A stretch of 30,919 nucleotides of DNA from a virus: positions 1-30,919 of IMG/VR virus record IMGVR_UViG_3300024335_000032; one strand, given 5' to 3'. Positions 7,521-14,321 of the stretch are shown here, piece after piece. A program made the position numbers and the translations under genes. A model generated the notes under the pieces. It did no database searches. It worked only from the letters and a program-made list of their open reading frames with translations, and was not told where the DNA came from. Numbering within the stretch: the stretch's first letter is position 1; every line of letters begins with the position of its first letter.

Positions 7521-7703
7521 TTACTTTTCTGAATACCAAATAAAAGAAATACCAAAAATAAAAAAATGTAACTCCAAACAATGTTCGTTTTGGTCTTCAA
7601 TAGGGGATTCAATGACAACGTGATCCATTTTAGAATCCCAATAATTAATGCCGATTAAACAACCGTAAATTGGGTAAATAATAGTGTTAAAATTTATGCG
7701 CAT
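7521..7703 (-). CDS. Small hypothetical protein (60 aa)
   Basis: I chose the ATG at 7703 (MRINFNTIIYPIYGCLIGIN), which overlaps the upstream gene by 10 bases, over a longer start at 7748 that would overlap by 55. The N-terminal and C-terminal ends are hydrophobic (TIIYPIYGCLIGI and LHFFIFGISFIWY) with an acidic middle (ESPIEDQNEHC). It is probably membrane-associated or a compact core protein. No family is recognised. Its stop abuts the ParB-like gene. Confidence 0.5.
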   Translation of the reverse strand: MRINFNTIIYPIYGCLIGINYWDSKMDHVVIESPIEDQNEHCLELHFFIFGISFIWYSEK

Positions 7704-7924
7704 TTCTTGAAATATTTTTTGTAAATATACAAATATATTTCCCAACACTTATTGTTGGCCTCAACCTTATTGTACGTTTGCGGTGACAATGTTTTTTTGC
7801 CGCGTTCGTCAATTTGCACACGCAAACCTTTTATTGTTGGATGAACTGCAACCTTTATTTCGTTTTTTAAACACCATTGTACGGCGGTCCGGTGTTCGTC
7901 TGTTGGATTGAGTATTTTCGCCAT
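7694..7924 (-). CDS. Small hypothetical protein (76 aa)
   Basis: The frame starts MAKILNPTDEHRTAVQWC and ends YKKYFKKCA. It is basic, with a central GLRVQIDERGKKTLSPQTYN that suggests a small alpha/beta nucleic-acid-associated protein. It follows the primase-helicase by 2 bases and so is probably co-translated with it. No known family. Confidence 0.62.
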   Translation of the reverse strand: MAKILNPTDEHRTAVQWCLKNEIKVAVHPTIKGLRVQIDERGKKTLSPQTYNKVEANNKCWEIYLYIYKKYFKKCA

Positions 7925-7926
7925 AG

Positions 7927-9600
7927 TTAAAAAGGTAAATCGTCTGTTATTACTTCAAATTTTTTTGTTTCCAGGTCAATGTCTTTATAAATACCGCCAT
8001 TAGTAAAATCCGGCGCGATATCGAATTCGCCTAATTGTCCGTTTTCTTTTCGCTTAACCTTTTCAACATATATTTTTACAACGTCCGATTTAAACTTTGT
8101 GCGTTCGCCAATACAACGATAAACAATCAAACCGTTATATGCTTTATTGAAAAAATCAGCGGAACCGCTAATGTCATACAATGTCGGTTTTTTATATTTA
8201 CCGTTTTCAGATTCTATTTTGCGCGGGTGAGCCACTAAAAACAAATGTGTGTTTGTCTGTTGACAAAATTGTGTTATTTCTGACAATGCGCGCCCAATAT
8301 ATGAATGGTCCTTTTGCGCTGAATGGTCTAGCATATTCCACGGATCAATCACGCAAACGTTTATACCTTTTTGAAATACTAATTCTTTAAATGCGTTTAA
8401 AATGCCTTTTAACGTTAGGTTTTCTAAATCTATTTTAACCCAAAAGAAATGGTCTTGAATAAAATCTTTTGTTTGATTTAGTTGTTCGTTGTTACAATTA
8501 ACCTCGTTTAATTTATTTGCAATGCGTTTGATATGGCCTTCGTATGGAAATGATTCCGGCGCAAACATAGCGCAACGCATATCGTACCGCGTCGCTAAAT
8601 TGCAGCATATTTGGTCCATTACGTCGGATTTACCCGAATTAGGTATTCCGGTGACAACGGACCATTGGCCTAACTCCATTTTAAAATATGTATCGGCGTT
8701 TGGTAAACCTATTGAATAGTTTTTGACGCCGTTTTCGTTATAGTTTAAAACATTATCCCAAATGTTTTCGATATTCAATACACCTTCCAACGGAAAGTTT
8801 TTAGCCGTTTTTATGACGTTTCGCAGCGCTTCGGCACCTTTTGTTGTTAATATCTCGTTAGCGTCCTTAAAATCGCCAAAATCAACGTATTTGCAACGAT
8901 ACGCACCAAACCGTCGTGACAATTCATTGCGAAGTTCGATTCCCGGATTGTCGTTGTCGGTGCAAAGTATTATTTCTGTTTTGTCTTTGAAGTATTCAAA
9001 ACAATTGTCTAAATATTCCAAACGTTGATTACCTTTTGATGCGCCATTTGGAACGCTGCAAACTGAATAGATGCCCGCTTCATGAAGTGACAACGCGTCG
9101 ATTTCACCTTCAACAATGTAAATTTTTTCCATTGTTTTAATATTGTCTAAACCGTAAAATATTAATTCAGCGCCGGAAACCATTTTAAAATTCTTTTGGC
9201 CGTCACGATATTTGACATTCACTAAATTGTTTTCGCGGTAATAATTAAAATTAATTGCGCGGCGTTTGGCGTTTACTTGTGGAAAATATTCCAATGATTC
9301 GCCTATTTTCCAATGTTGAAGTGTTGGTTCTGTTATGCCTCTATTGGCAAACCATTTTACAACGCGGTCCGTTAAATTAACTTTTATTTTTTGCGGTCGA
9401 ATGTATTCTTTTTTCTTTTCAAATTTTGTTGTCCCCGCCCAACCGCAATTGTGACAATTGAATAAACCCTTATCAATATCAACGGACAAACATTTGTCGC
9501 GTTTGTTTTTTCGCGTTGTGCTGCATTGTGGACATTGTGTTTTGATTTTTCCGGTTGACTTATTGCCGACGTCAATATTAAAATCGTGAAATGTTTTCAT
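7927..9600 (-). CDS. Primase-helicase (zinc finger, Toprim, DnaB/T7 gp4-like)
   Basis: This 557-residue protein should prime and unwind DNA at the phage fork. A CPQC...CHNC zinc site (Cys23, 26, 49, 52) is followed by a Toprim domain with VEGEIDAL (163-170) and CTDNDNPG (213-220). The C-terminal half is a RecA-fold helicase with Walker A GIPNSGKS (318-325), Walker B VCVIDPWN (415-422) and the sensor segment HLFLVAHPRK. The order is that of T7 gp4. The protein ends ITDDLPF, matching the acidic-hydrophobic tip of Bacteroidota SSB proteins and the end of the phage SSB-like protein at 13259. That tail is not a standard part of DnaB helicases and may recruit SSB-binding partners. Confidence 0.93.
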   Translation of the reverse strand: MKTFHDFNIDVGNKSTGKIKTQCPQCSTTRKNKRDKCLSVDIDKGLFNCHNCGWAGTTKFEKKKEYIRPQKIKVNLTDRVVKWFANRGITEPTLQHWKIGESLEYFPQVNAKRRAINFNYYRENNLVNVKYRDGQKNFKMVSGAELIFYGLDNIKTMEKIYIVEGEIDALSLHEAGIYSVCSVPNGASKGNQRLEYLDNCFEYFKDKTEIILCTDNDNPGIELRNELSRRFGAYRCKYVDFGDFKDANEILTTKGAEALRNVIKTAKNFPLEGVLNIENIWDNVLNYNENGVKNYSIGLPNADTYFKMELGQWSVVTGIPNSGKSDVMDQICCNLATRYDMRCAMFAPESFPYEGHIKRIANKLNEVNCNNEQLNQTKDFIQDHFFWVKIDLENLTLKGILNAFKELVFQKGINVCVIDPWNMLDHSAQKDHSYIGRALSEITQFCQQTNTHLFLVAHPRKIESENGKYKKPTLYDISGSADFFNKAYNGLIVYRCIGERTKFKSDVVKIYVEKVKRKENGQLGEFDIAPDFTNGGIYKDIDLETKKFEVITDDLPF

Positions 9601-9639
9601 TATGTTTTTGTTTTCTATTGGCTAAATTAAAAATTTATT

Positions 9640-10173
9640 TTAATATTTTGGTATATAGTAAAATAATTTTTCAATATTTTTTAAATCTGTATTTTTTATT
9701 TCAAACATTGCAGTTCTTGACTTAAATGTCGAACCGTCTTTTCGATATCTTGTTGAACCTTTTTTGACTAATGTTCCAACATTTAATAATTCTTTTTTAG
9801 TTATAAACCCGCAAATCGTTAATTCATTTTTAAGTTTGTTTAATGAACAAAAAATATAAATATCACAATCATATTTTATTTGGTGTTCAACAAAATTATT
9901 TACAAAATAGTCTTTAACGTCAACTTTTCGGCCCATTGTCTTGACGTCAATTTTAAATCCTTTATACTGAAAATCAAAACCACCGTCAAACCCTTTTTTA
10001 AATTCGTGATCAAAACCAAATAAACGTTTGACCATTATTTCGCCCACTAACCCAACAAATTGTTGTTCTTTGTTGCCGTTACCTTCAAAACGATTTCCAA
10101 TGTTATTTTCGTTTAAAAACGTCCACACGTCGTTTTTTAATTGTTTCGGTATGTTATATTTTTTATTTAACAT
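9640..10173 (-). CDS. PD-(D/E)XK-fold nuclease-like protein
   Basis: This 177-residue protein shows the core of the PD-(D/E)XK fold: FVGLVGEIMVKRLFG with Glu45, GFDGGFDFQY with Asp67, then FKIDVKTMG with Asp76-x-Lys78. A helix, acidic residue, D-x-K strand arrangement like this is typical of restriction-like or junction-resolving nucleases. The C-terminal half (STRYRKDGSTFKSRTAMFEI) is basic and may bind DNA. It lies between the initiator (overlap of 11 bases) and the primase-helicase, so a role in DNA processing or degradation of host DNA is plausible. Substrate is unknown. Confidence 0.72.
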   Translation of the reverse strand: MLNKKYNIPKQLKNDVWTFLNENNIGNRFEGNGNKEQQFVGLVGEIMVKRLFGFDHEFKKGFDGGFDFQYKGFKIDVKTMGRKVDVKDYFVNNFVEHQIKYDCDIYIFCSLNKLKNELTICGFITKKELLNVGTLVKKGSTRYRKDGSTFKSRTAMFEIKNTDLKNIEKLFYYIPKY

Positions 10174-11047
10174 TCAAAACGTATTGTTTTAATTCTTGGA
10201 ACTCGTTTGTCATCATTAAACCACGAATTTGGAATTCATGAATATCACCTTTTTTTGTTTTGGCGCCAATTTCTTTTTGACCGCTTGCCGGATTTCGATA
10301 CACAAAAAATTCAATTAGGTTTTTAATTTTAGTAAACCCAACGGGTTTTTGTTTTGCCTTATGCTGAACCATAAAACGGTCAATGTATTTAATTCCGTTT
10401 TTGTCGGTGTTTCTTAATTTAAGAATTGATAAAAAATTGTTTTGCCAAAATTCGTCATTCCTTAATTCTTTTGAAACATTGTAAACCTCGCGCAAATTGT
10501 AGCCGTCCAAACGTTCGATTTTATCCAAACAATCCAACCATTTATTTTTTTGTGCCTCTGTTTTAGGTCTATATTTTAAAGGAAATAATCCTGCAAAATG
10601 CGAAAACGCCTTTGTTGTTTTTTCTGAATATTGGCGCTTTTTCGATTTTGTACTATTATTAATATTTATATTATTATTATTAGTTAGTATATATATATCC
10701 TTTAACTTTTCTTCAATAGGGGTATTGAAGTTTTCTTCAATAGGTATTGAAGTTTTCTTCAATAGGGGTGCAATGTAAATTTGACGTTGTTTTATTTGCT
10801 TTGTTCCACGTTCATAAATCATTTTGATTTTTATAAAACCGTTCTTTTCTAAATTAGAAATCCACTTTGAAATGCTCGTTTTTGAAACGTCATAAAGATT
10901 TGAAAAATATTCATTGGACGCGAAACAAAACCCTTTGTCGTTTGACAATGCGGTCAATTCGCCATACATTAATTTTTCGTTTGCTTTTAAATCTTTACAA
11001 TAGCGCACCGGCGCCGGTATAATTGCGTAGTAGTTTTTGTTTTCCAT
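10163..11047 (-). CDS. Replication initiator-like winged-helix protein with origin embedded in its gene
   Basis: The N-terminal ~90 of 294 residues form a helix-turn-helix of the HTH_36 type found in phage/plasmid initiators: LKANEKLMYGELTALSNDKG, ASNEYFSNLYDVSKTSISKW and LEKNGFIKI. Residues ~93-133 are a low-complexity linker (KKTSIPIEEN, NTPIEEK, then Asn/Ile-rich TNNNNININNST). The C-terminal part resembles replisome-organiser domains (SKELRNDEFWQNNFLSILKL). The linker codons coincide with palindromic repeats and a very AT-rich stretch, the same layout as the origin inside the lambda O gene. Neighbours are nucleases and the primase-helicase. A helicase-loading or origin-binding role is inferred, not shown. 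Confidence 0.78.
   Translation of the reverse strand: MENKNYYAIIPAPVRYCKDLKANEKLMYGELTALSNDKGFCFASNEYFSNLYDVSKTSISKWISNLEKNGFIKIKMIYERGTKQIKQRQIYIAPLLKKTSIPIEENFNTPIEEKLKDIYILTNNNNININNSTKSKKRQYSEKTTKAFSHFAGLFPLKYRPKTEAQKNKWLDCLDKIERLDGYNLREVYNVSKELRNDEFWQNNFLSILKLRNTDKNGIKYIDRFMVQHKAKQKPVGFTKIKNLIEFFVYRNPASGQKEIGAKTKKGDIHEFQIRGLMMTNEFQELKQYVLNVK
10651..10770. other. Predicted phage replication origin
   Basis: Inside the initiator gene, 10651-10698 is almost pure A/T (runs of TATTATTAT and TATATATATAT). It lies next to a block of five alternating 8-bp half-sites at 10711-10764. AT-rich unwinding element plus binding-site array within the initiator gene is the arrangement known for lambda ori in gene O. 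No experimental support can be seen from sequence alone. Confidence 0.6.
10707..10770. repeat. Iteron array of alternating palindromic half-sites
   Basis: Three direct repeats of 24, 22 and 17 bases start at 10707, 10731 and 10753. Within them CTTCAATA occurs at 10711, 10735 and 10757, and its exact reverse complement TATTGAAG at 10723 and 10745, separated by 4, 4, 2 and 4 bases. The first full unit is CTTCAATAGGGGTATTGAAG. The 22-base spacing moves the repeat into another reading frame (CTA TTG AAG in one copy, CT ATT GAA G in the others), so conservation acts on the DNA and not on the peptide. Confidence 0.85.
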
Positions 11048-11052
11048 TCTGT

Positions 11053-11060
11053 CAAAAGTA
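11053..11060 (-). promoter_or_regulatory. Candidate promoter -7 box before the initiator gene (TACTTTTG)
   Basis: The minus strand reads TACTTTTG, matching TAnnTTTG, 5 bases upstream of the initiator ATG at 11047 in the 24-base gap after the preceding gene. It could give a separate, leaderless initiator transcript. No -33 element is obvious because that position is inside the upstream coding region. Confidence 0.35.
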
Positions 11061-11071
11061 AAAATTTATTT

Positions 11072-11317
11072 TTATAAAATCAAATTATATTTTATGTCGT
11101 CACAAAAGGAACGCAGTTCGTCGAATATCTTTTTTAACTGATCCAAAGGAATTTCGCCGTCCTCGTATTTGTACCATAGTAATTCAATTAATAAGTCGAA
11201 TTCAACACGCGTCGATTTACCTACATAGTCATAAGTAACCGCTAAATTTTCCGGCGCTGATTGTGTGAAACGGATTTTTTGGTTTTCCGCGTCAAAGTAA
11301 ATTGTGTGATATTTCAT
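11072..11317 (-). CDS. Small hypothetical protein (81 aa)
   Basis: The frame MKYHTIYFDAENQKIRFTQS... ends KYNLIL. It is acidic, with an N-terminal beta-rich half and a helical C-terminal half (LIELLWYKYEDGEIPLDQLKKIFDEL). It overlaps the VRR-NUC gene end by 4 bases (ATGA-type), indicating coupling. No family is recognised. Confidence 0.65.
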   Translation of the reverse strand: MKYHTIYFDAENQKIRFTQSAPENLAVTYDYVGKSTRVEFDLLIELLWYKYEDGEIPLDQLKKIFDELRSFCDDIKYNLIL

Positions 11318-11703
11318 TTTTTTGGTTGGTTAATTAATTCATTTTTAAAGTATTTGTCAATGATATTAACGCAATCGTCGAAATCATTGGTCCAATATAC
11401 GGCCCAATTGCAATTTTCAAGCCATTTAAGCCACTTTTTTTGGTTGTCCGTAGGTTTGTTATATTTATATTTTAATTCGACCGCTAAACCGCTAAAAACG
11501 TTGTTTGGTGTAAAAATTAATAAATCGGGAATTCCAGGCTTCGCGCCCAAATATTTCATTTTGTACTGTTCGAACTTGCTTCGTTTACCCTCATTCATTG
11601 GGTGCGTAAATATCGCGTCCGGGTATTGCATTATTAAATAATTCATAATTGCCCGTTGCAATTTATCCTCACCGCCCAAATATTTTTCGTAGGGGTTCGC
11701 CAT
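11314..11703 (-). CDS. VRR-NUC domain nuclease
   Basis: The 129-residue protein fits the VRR-NUC (PD-(D/E)XK) family: EDKLQRAIMNYL at the start, then PGIPDLLIF with Asp60, GLAVELKYK with Glu76 and Lys78, and the NKPTDNQKKWLKWL segment with Gln88. Members are standalone in many phages and act on DNA structures such as flaps or junctions. It sits between the DnaA-like gene region and the initiator in the replication block and starts by overlapping the upstream stop codon (TAATG). Confidence 0.9.
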   Translation of the reverse strand: MANPYEKYLGGEDKLQRAIMNYLIMQYPDAIFTHPMNEGKRSKFEQYKMKYLGAKPGIPDLLIFTPNNVFSGLAVELKYKYNKPTDNQKKWLKWLENCNWAVYWTNDFDDCVNIIDKYFKNELINQPKK

Positions 11704-11846
11704 TATATTATTGCGTTGTCTAATGTTTCAATAATGTTTCGTAGTTCTGCCTTTTCAAACGTTCCACTTAATTCGTGTTTGTATGTTTTAAATGACAATT
11801 CGAAATGGTCTTTTTTAACTTCTTTAATTTTAATTTTTATTTGCAT
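11703..11846 (-). CDS. Small hypothetical protein (47 aa)
   Basis: The frame starts MQIKIKIKEVKKDHFELSFK at 11846 and ends ETLDNAII, with its TAA overlapping the VRR-NUC ATG as TAATG. It reads like a small beta-beta-alpha protein. Tight coupling on both sides supports it as a real gene; function is unknown. Confidence 0.62.
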   Translation of the reverse strand: MQIKIKIKEVKKDHFELSFKTYKHELSGTFEKAELRNIIETLDNAII

Positions 11847-11847
11847 T

Positions 11848-12228
11848 TTATATTCTTTTTAATTTTTTTATTTCGTTTCTTAAAATGTCGTTTTCAATAA
11901 CTAAATTATTGTATTTGTACAACATTGATTCCGGCGTTAATTTTTCCGTTTTAAATTCAGATAAAATTTGAATTTTTAAACTTTGAAACTCTGACTTAAA
12001 AAATTCGTCAAACCTCAACCAATCATTAAAATTTCTTAAACCATAAACAACCGACGCATGATCACGTCCGACGGCTTCACCGATTTTTTTAACTGATTTT
12101 TTACTGACGTGTTTTGCAAGCCAAAAGAATGCACCCCGCGCCATGACAATATCACGTTCGCGGGTGTTTGTTTTTATATCACATTCAAAATGTTTATTTA
12201 CTTTTTTTACTAAATATTCTAATTTCAT
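11848..12228 (-). CDS. DnaA domain IV-like DNA-binding protein
   Basis: Residues ~20-68 of 126 match the C-terminal DnaA-box-binding domain: TNTRERDIVMARGAFFWLAKH, KKIGEAVGRDHASVVYGLRNF, including the GRDHxxV signature at 54-60. The AAA+ ATPase and other DnaA domains are absent. The C-terminus (~70-126) is a helical coiled-coil-like segment (YNNLVIENDILRNEIKKLKRI) that may mediate oligomerisation. It could bind DnaA boxes in the host or phage origin, or act as a repressor of initiation. Stands in the replication operon after the exonuclease. Confidence 0.8.
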   Translation of the reverse strand: MKLEYLVKKVNKHFECDIKTNTRERDIVMARGAFFWLAKHVSKKSVKKIGEAVGRDHASVVYGLRNFNDWLRFDEFFKSEFQSLKIQILSEFKTEKLTPESMLYKYNNLVIENDILRNEIKKLKRI

Positions 12229-12239
12229 TTTTTTTTATT

Positions 12240-12995
12240 TTATAATATTAAACTTCCGTCATCGTGAAAATCGTTCCAAATATAACCGGAAACAATTCCG
12301 GTGTCACAATATATTTTCCAATCGGCAAACGCACGTTTCCACGCTTTGCGACCTTGTTCAATCATTTCATCGCTTAAAGTGTAAACCTCAACCGAAAACG
12401 GATAATTGGTTTCAACCGCTATAAATTTAAAGGAATCAACGCCGCACATATCCATATAAAAAGCCGCTTGTAAATGATAGCCGTATTTATAAACGTCACG
12501 ACGAAACGCCATTGGTGCGTTGTCCTGGCACGTTTTAACGTCTGAAATAAAGTTTTCGACGCGGTTCAAACAATCGGGACGAACGCGCACGTCCAAACCT
12601 TCGTGTTTTGAATAGTGTGACAACTCGATTTCACCTTTGCAGTATTGTTGCGCCAAATCGTGATTTCGAAAGTTGTCTAATATTTTAGTAATTTTTTGAT
12701 GGTCATCAAAAGAAACTAATTTTTTACCCTCTGCCTTTTTTTGTTCAATGGCGAATTGTTCTTTTCCCGCTTTTGTTCGGCGGTCAATTTTCGGCATGAC
12801 GTGAAAATCTTTATAATACATTTCCGGTTCTAACATTGCGCAATGAACCGCAGTACCCAACGCCATCGCTGACGATTCAAACGGCTTTTGATTTAAAAAA
12901 TGATATACCGATTTTTTATATATTGCTTTTAAACCCGACGCGCTGATTCCAGGCGATGAATGATATTTTTCATTTGAATCAAATTGTGCTTTCAT
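12240..12995 (-). CDS. PD-(D/E)XK exonuclease (RecE/YqaJ-like, DUF3799 type)
   Basis: The 251-residue protein has the order of RecE-C-like exonucleases: YHSSPGISASGLKAI at the N-terminus, ALGTAVHCAMLEP (46-58), GEIELSHY with acidic residues at 122-124, VRPDCLN with Asp141, ISDVKTC with Asp152 and Lys154, and YHLQAAFYMDM (173-183). These are the conserved motifs of 5'-3' double-strand exonucleases that feed single-strand annealing. The ERF/Rad52-like gene at 13992 and the SSB-like gene lie directly upstream, forming a complete recombination module. Confidence 0.87.
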   Translation of the reverse strand: MKAQFDSNEKYHSSPGISASGLKAIYKKSVYHFLNQKPFESSAMALGTAVHCAMLEPEMYYKDFHVMPKIDRRTKAGKEQFAIEQKKAEGKKLVSFDDHQKITKILDNFRNHDLAQQYCKGEIELSHYSKHEGLDVRVRPDCLNRVENFISDVKTCQDNAPMAFRRDVYKYGYHLQAAFYMDMCGVDSFKFIAVETNYPFSVEVYTLSDEMIEQGRKAWKRAFADWKIYCDTGIVSGYIWNDFHDDGSLIL

Positions 12996-13144
12996 TGTAA
13001 TAATTTTTTCGCGTCAACATTACGGTCAACCAAAAATTGGCCGTTTAATTCTGAAATAGTCATTTCTAATTTTTCGATTTTCTTTTGCATTGCATCAATA
13101 CGCAAATACAAAAAATACATTGTTTCCATATTCATTGTTTTCAT
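12992..13144 (-). CDS. Small coiled-coil protein (50 aa)
   Basis: The ATG at 13144 gives MKTMNMETMYFLYLRIDAMQ... with a heptad-rich KKIEKLEMTISELNG and an end at DAKKLLQ. Its TGA overlaps the exonuclease ATG as ATGA, so translation is coupled. It may be an accessory subunit of the exonuclease, but that is inference from position only. Confidence 0.6.
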   Translation of the reverse strand: MKTMNMETMYFLYLRIDAMQKKIEKLEMTISELNGQFLVDRNVDAKKLLQ

Positions 13145-13202
13145 TTTTAAAATTAATTATGTAAAACTAAAAATATATTTTTAATTTACAAAACATTAAC
13201 AT

Positions 13203-13238
13203 AAAAAAAACGGCTTCATATCTGAAACCGCTTTTCGT
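13203..13238 (-). terminator. Rho-independent terminator after the SSB-like gene
   Basis: On the minus strand GCGGTTTCA and TGAAGCCG pair around an ATA loop with one mismatch, flanked by A- and T-tracts (eight Ts on the minus strand). It separates the SSB-like gene from the exonuclease group. Confidence 0.65.
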
Positions 13239-13258
13239 TTTGTTTGTCATTTGGTCGA

Positions 13259-13495
13259 TTAAAATGGCAAATCGTCGCTTGTTTCGGCGACTTGTGCCGT
13301 TTCCGGCTTAACGTATGGATCCGATAATTTAATTGAAAAGAACTTGCCTTTTGCGCCGTCCTTAACCCACGCAGCGATTTGTTGATTCGTGCCGTCTTGC
13401 AACTTAATTGAACCCGAATAATCCGGTTGGTTTTCGCTTGTCTTGTTGGTGTTTTTGAATAAACTTCCGTTTCCGTTTTTGTGTTCGTAACTCAT
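13259..13495 (-). CDS. Short single-stranded-DNA-binding-like protein with SSB-type tail
   Basis: The 78-residue protein begins MSYEHKNGNGSLFKNTNKTS and contains SIKLQDGTNQQIAAWVKDGAKGKFFSIKLSDPY, a compact beta-rich segment resembling small phage OB-fold or DUF736-like proteins. It ends AETSDDLPF, matching the acidic C-terminal tip of Bacteroidota SSB proteins, which recruits replication and repair partners. At 78 residues it is about half the length of a bacterial SSB and lacks the long Gly/Gln linker. It lies between the annealing protein and exonuclease genes. Confidence 0.7.
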   Translation of the reverse strand: MSYEHKNGNGSLFKNTNKTSENQPDYSGSIKLQDGTNQQIAAWVKDGAKGKFFSIKLSDPYVKPETAQVAETSDDLPF

Positions 13496-13506
13496 TGTTT
13501 TTGATT

Positions 13507-13992
13507 TTAGATATTAAATTTATTAATTATTTGTTCTCGGTATTCTTTTTTTATTTTAAAGCCGGCCAATACCTTTTCCGCTTGTTCTTTTGTAGCCTTT
13601 AACGTCGCGTTGAATTGCGCGTCCGTTAACCACTTTTTATTGTCGTTGTCCTGGTTTTTAACTGCGTTTTGAACCTCATTAGCTGACGCAATAGACGTGT
13701 CAATGCCAATGCCTAAATAACCCAATGCGCGGCCCAATGCTGACGTGAAACCGTTTTCAACAAACGACGTTTTATTTATATAGGACGAGTCGCGATATTC
13801 TTGTGAATGCGCTGACGCCATTTCAACGCCTTTTGTATCGCAAATTGTGACCTTAAAAATACCTTCCTTTTCGTCAATGTGGACCAACTGTTCGTTGATT
13901 TGCCAACCGTCAAATGTTGGTTCGGTTCTGAAGTGTTTTAACCTCTCGTTAACTGTAATGTAATTTTTTCCTTTGATGTTTATTGTTTTCAT
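13507..13992 (-). CDS. Single-strand annealing protein candidate (ERF/Rad52-like)
   Basis: The 161-residue protein begins with KGKNYITVNERLKHFRTE, then a beta region (FKVTICDTKGVEMASAHSQEY) and the strongly conserved stretch FVENGFTSALGRALGYLGIGID followed by ASANEV. This SALGRALxxLGIG pattern is shared by ERF-like phage recombinases, which anneal complementary single strands during recombination. The C-terminal third is a variable helical tail. The downstream SSB-like and RecE-like genes support the role. Sequence alone cannot separate ERF from other annealing-protein families. Confidence 0.6.
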   Translation of the reverse strand: MKTINIKGKNYITVNERLKHFRTEPTFDGWQINEQLVHIDEKEGIFKVTICDTKGVEMASAHSQEYRDSSYINKTSFVENGFTSALGRALGYLGIGIDTSIASANEVQNAVKNQDNDNKKWLTDAQFNATLKATKEQAEKVLAGFKIKKEYREQIINKFNI

Positions 13993-14002
13993 TTTCTAAA
14001 AT

Positions 14003-14200
14003 TTAATCGTTTATTTTTAATTCAAATTGTGACAAATTAAAATCCGCGCTTTGCAAAATAATGACCTCGCCAATTGTAAATGATTCCGGATTTTGTAGTC
14101 TTGACTTTAACGTTGGCATTGTGCATTGTAGTAATTCGCAAACGTCATAACGTTTTAAATTAAGGCGTTTCATTTCCGCCTTGAATTGGGTTTCAAACAT
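14003..14200 (-). CDS. Small helix-turn-helix DNA-binding protein
   Basis: The 65-residue frame reads MFETQFKAEMKRLNLKRYDV, then CELLQCTMPTLKSRLQNPESF, a Cro/XRE-like helix-turn-helix, and ends LSQFELKIND. It is the first gene of the replication operon behind the promoter at 14225. Its position suggests an early regulator of that operon, though operator sites are not evident. Confidence 0.68.
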   Translation of the reverse strand: MFETQFKAEMKRLNLKRYDVCELLQCTMPTLKSRLQNPESFTIGEVIILQSADFNLSQFELKIND

Positions 14201-14224
14201 TGTTTTCTTTTTTATAATTGACTA

Positions 14225-14232
14225 CAAAAATA
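14225..14232 (-). promoter_or_regulatory. Candidate early promoter -7 box (TATTTTTG)
   Basis: The minus strand reads TATTTTTG (TAnnTTTG) 24 bases before the 14200 start codon, immediately downstream of the terminator closing the tail operon. This is the only place from which the whole replication block could be read, so a promoter is expected here. A TTTG lies 12 bases upstream of the box, closer than the usual -33 spacing. Confidence 0.5.
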
Positions 14233-14264
14233 AAAAATAATTTTCAAATAAAAAAAATATTTAC

Positions 14265-14302
14265 AAAAAAACCGCCGCAATTCATAAGAAAATACGACGG
14301 CC
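14265..14302 (-). terminator. Terminator of the late tail operon
   Basis: On the minus strand CCGTCG pairs with CGGCGG (one U-G pair) across an ~18-base AT-rich loop and runs into TTTTTTTG. It follows the 14322 stop and precedes the early promoter. Confidence 0.55.
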
Positions 14303-14321
14303 GACAAACAAAGCAAATATT

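Noticed and set aside
7704-7748. Upstream start for the 60-residue protein
   Set aside because: It would increase overlap with the neighbouring gene from 10 to 55 bases; the ATG at 7703 is more consistent with local spacing.
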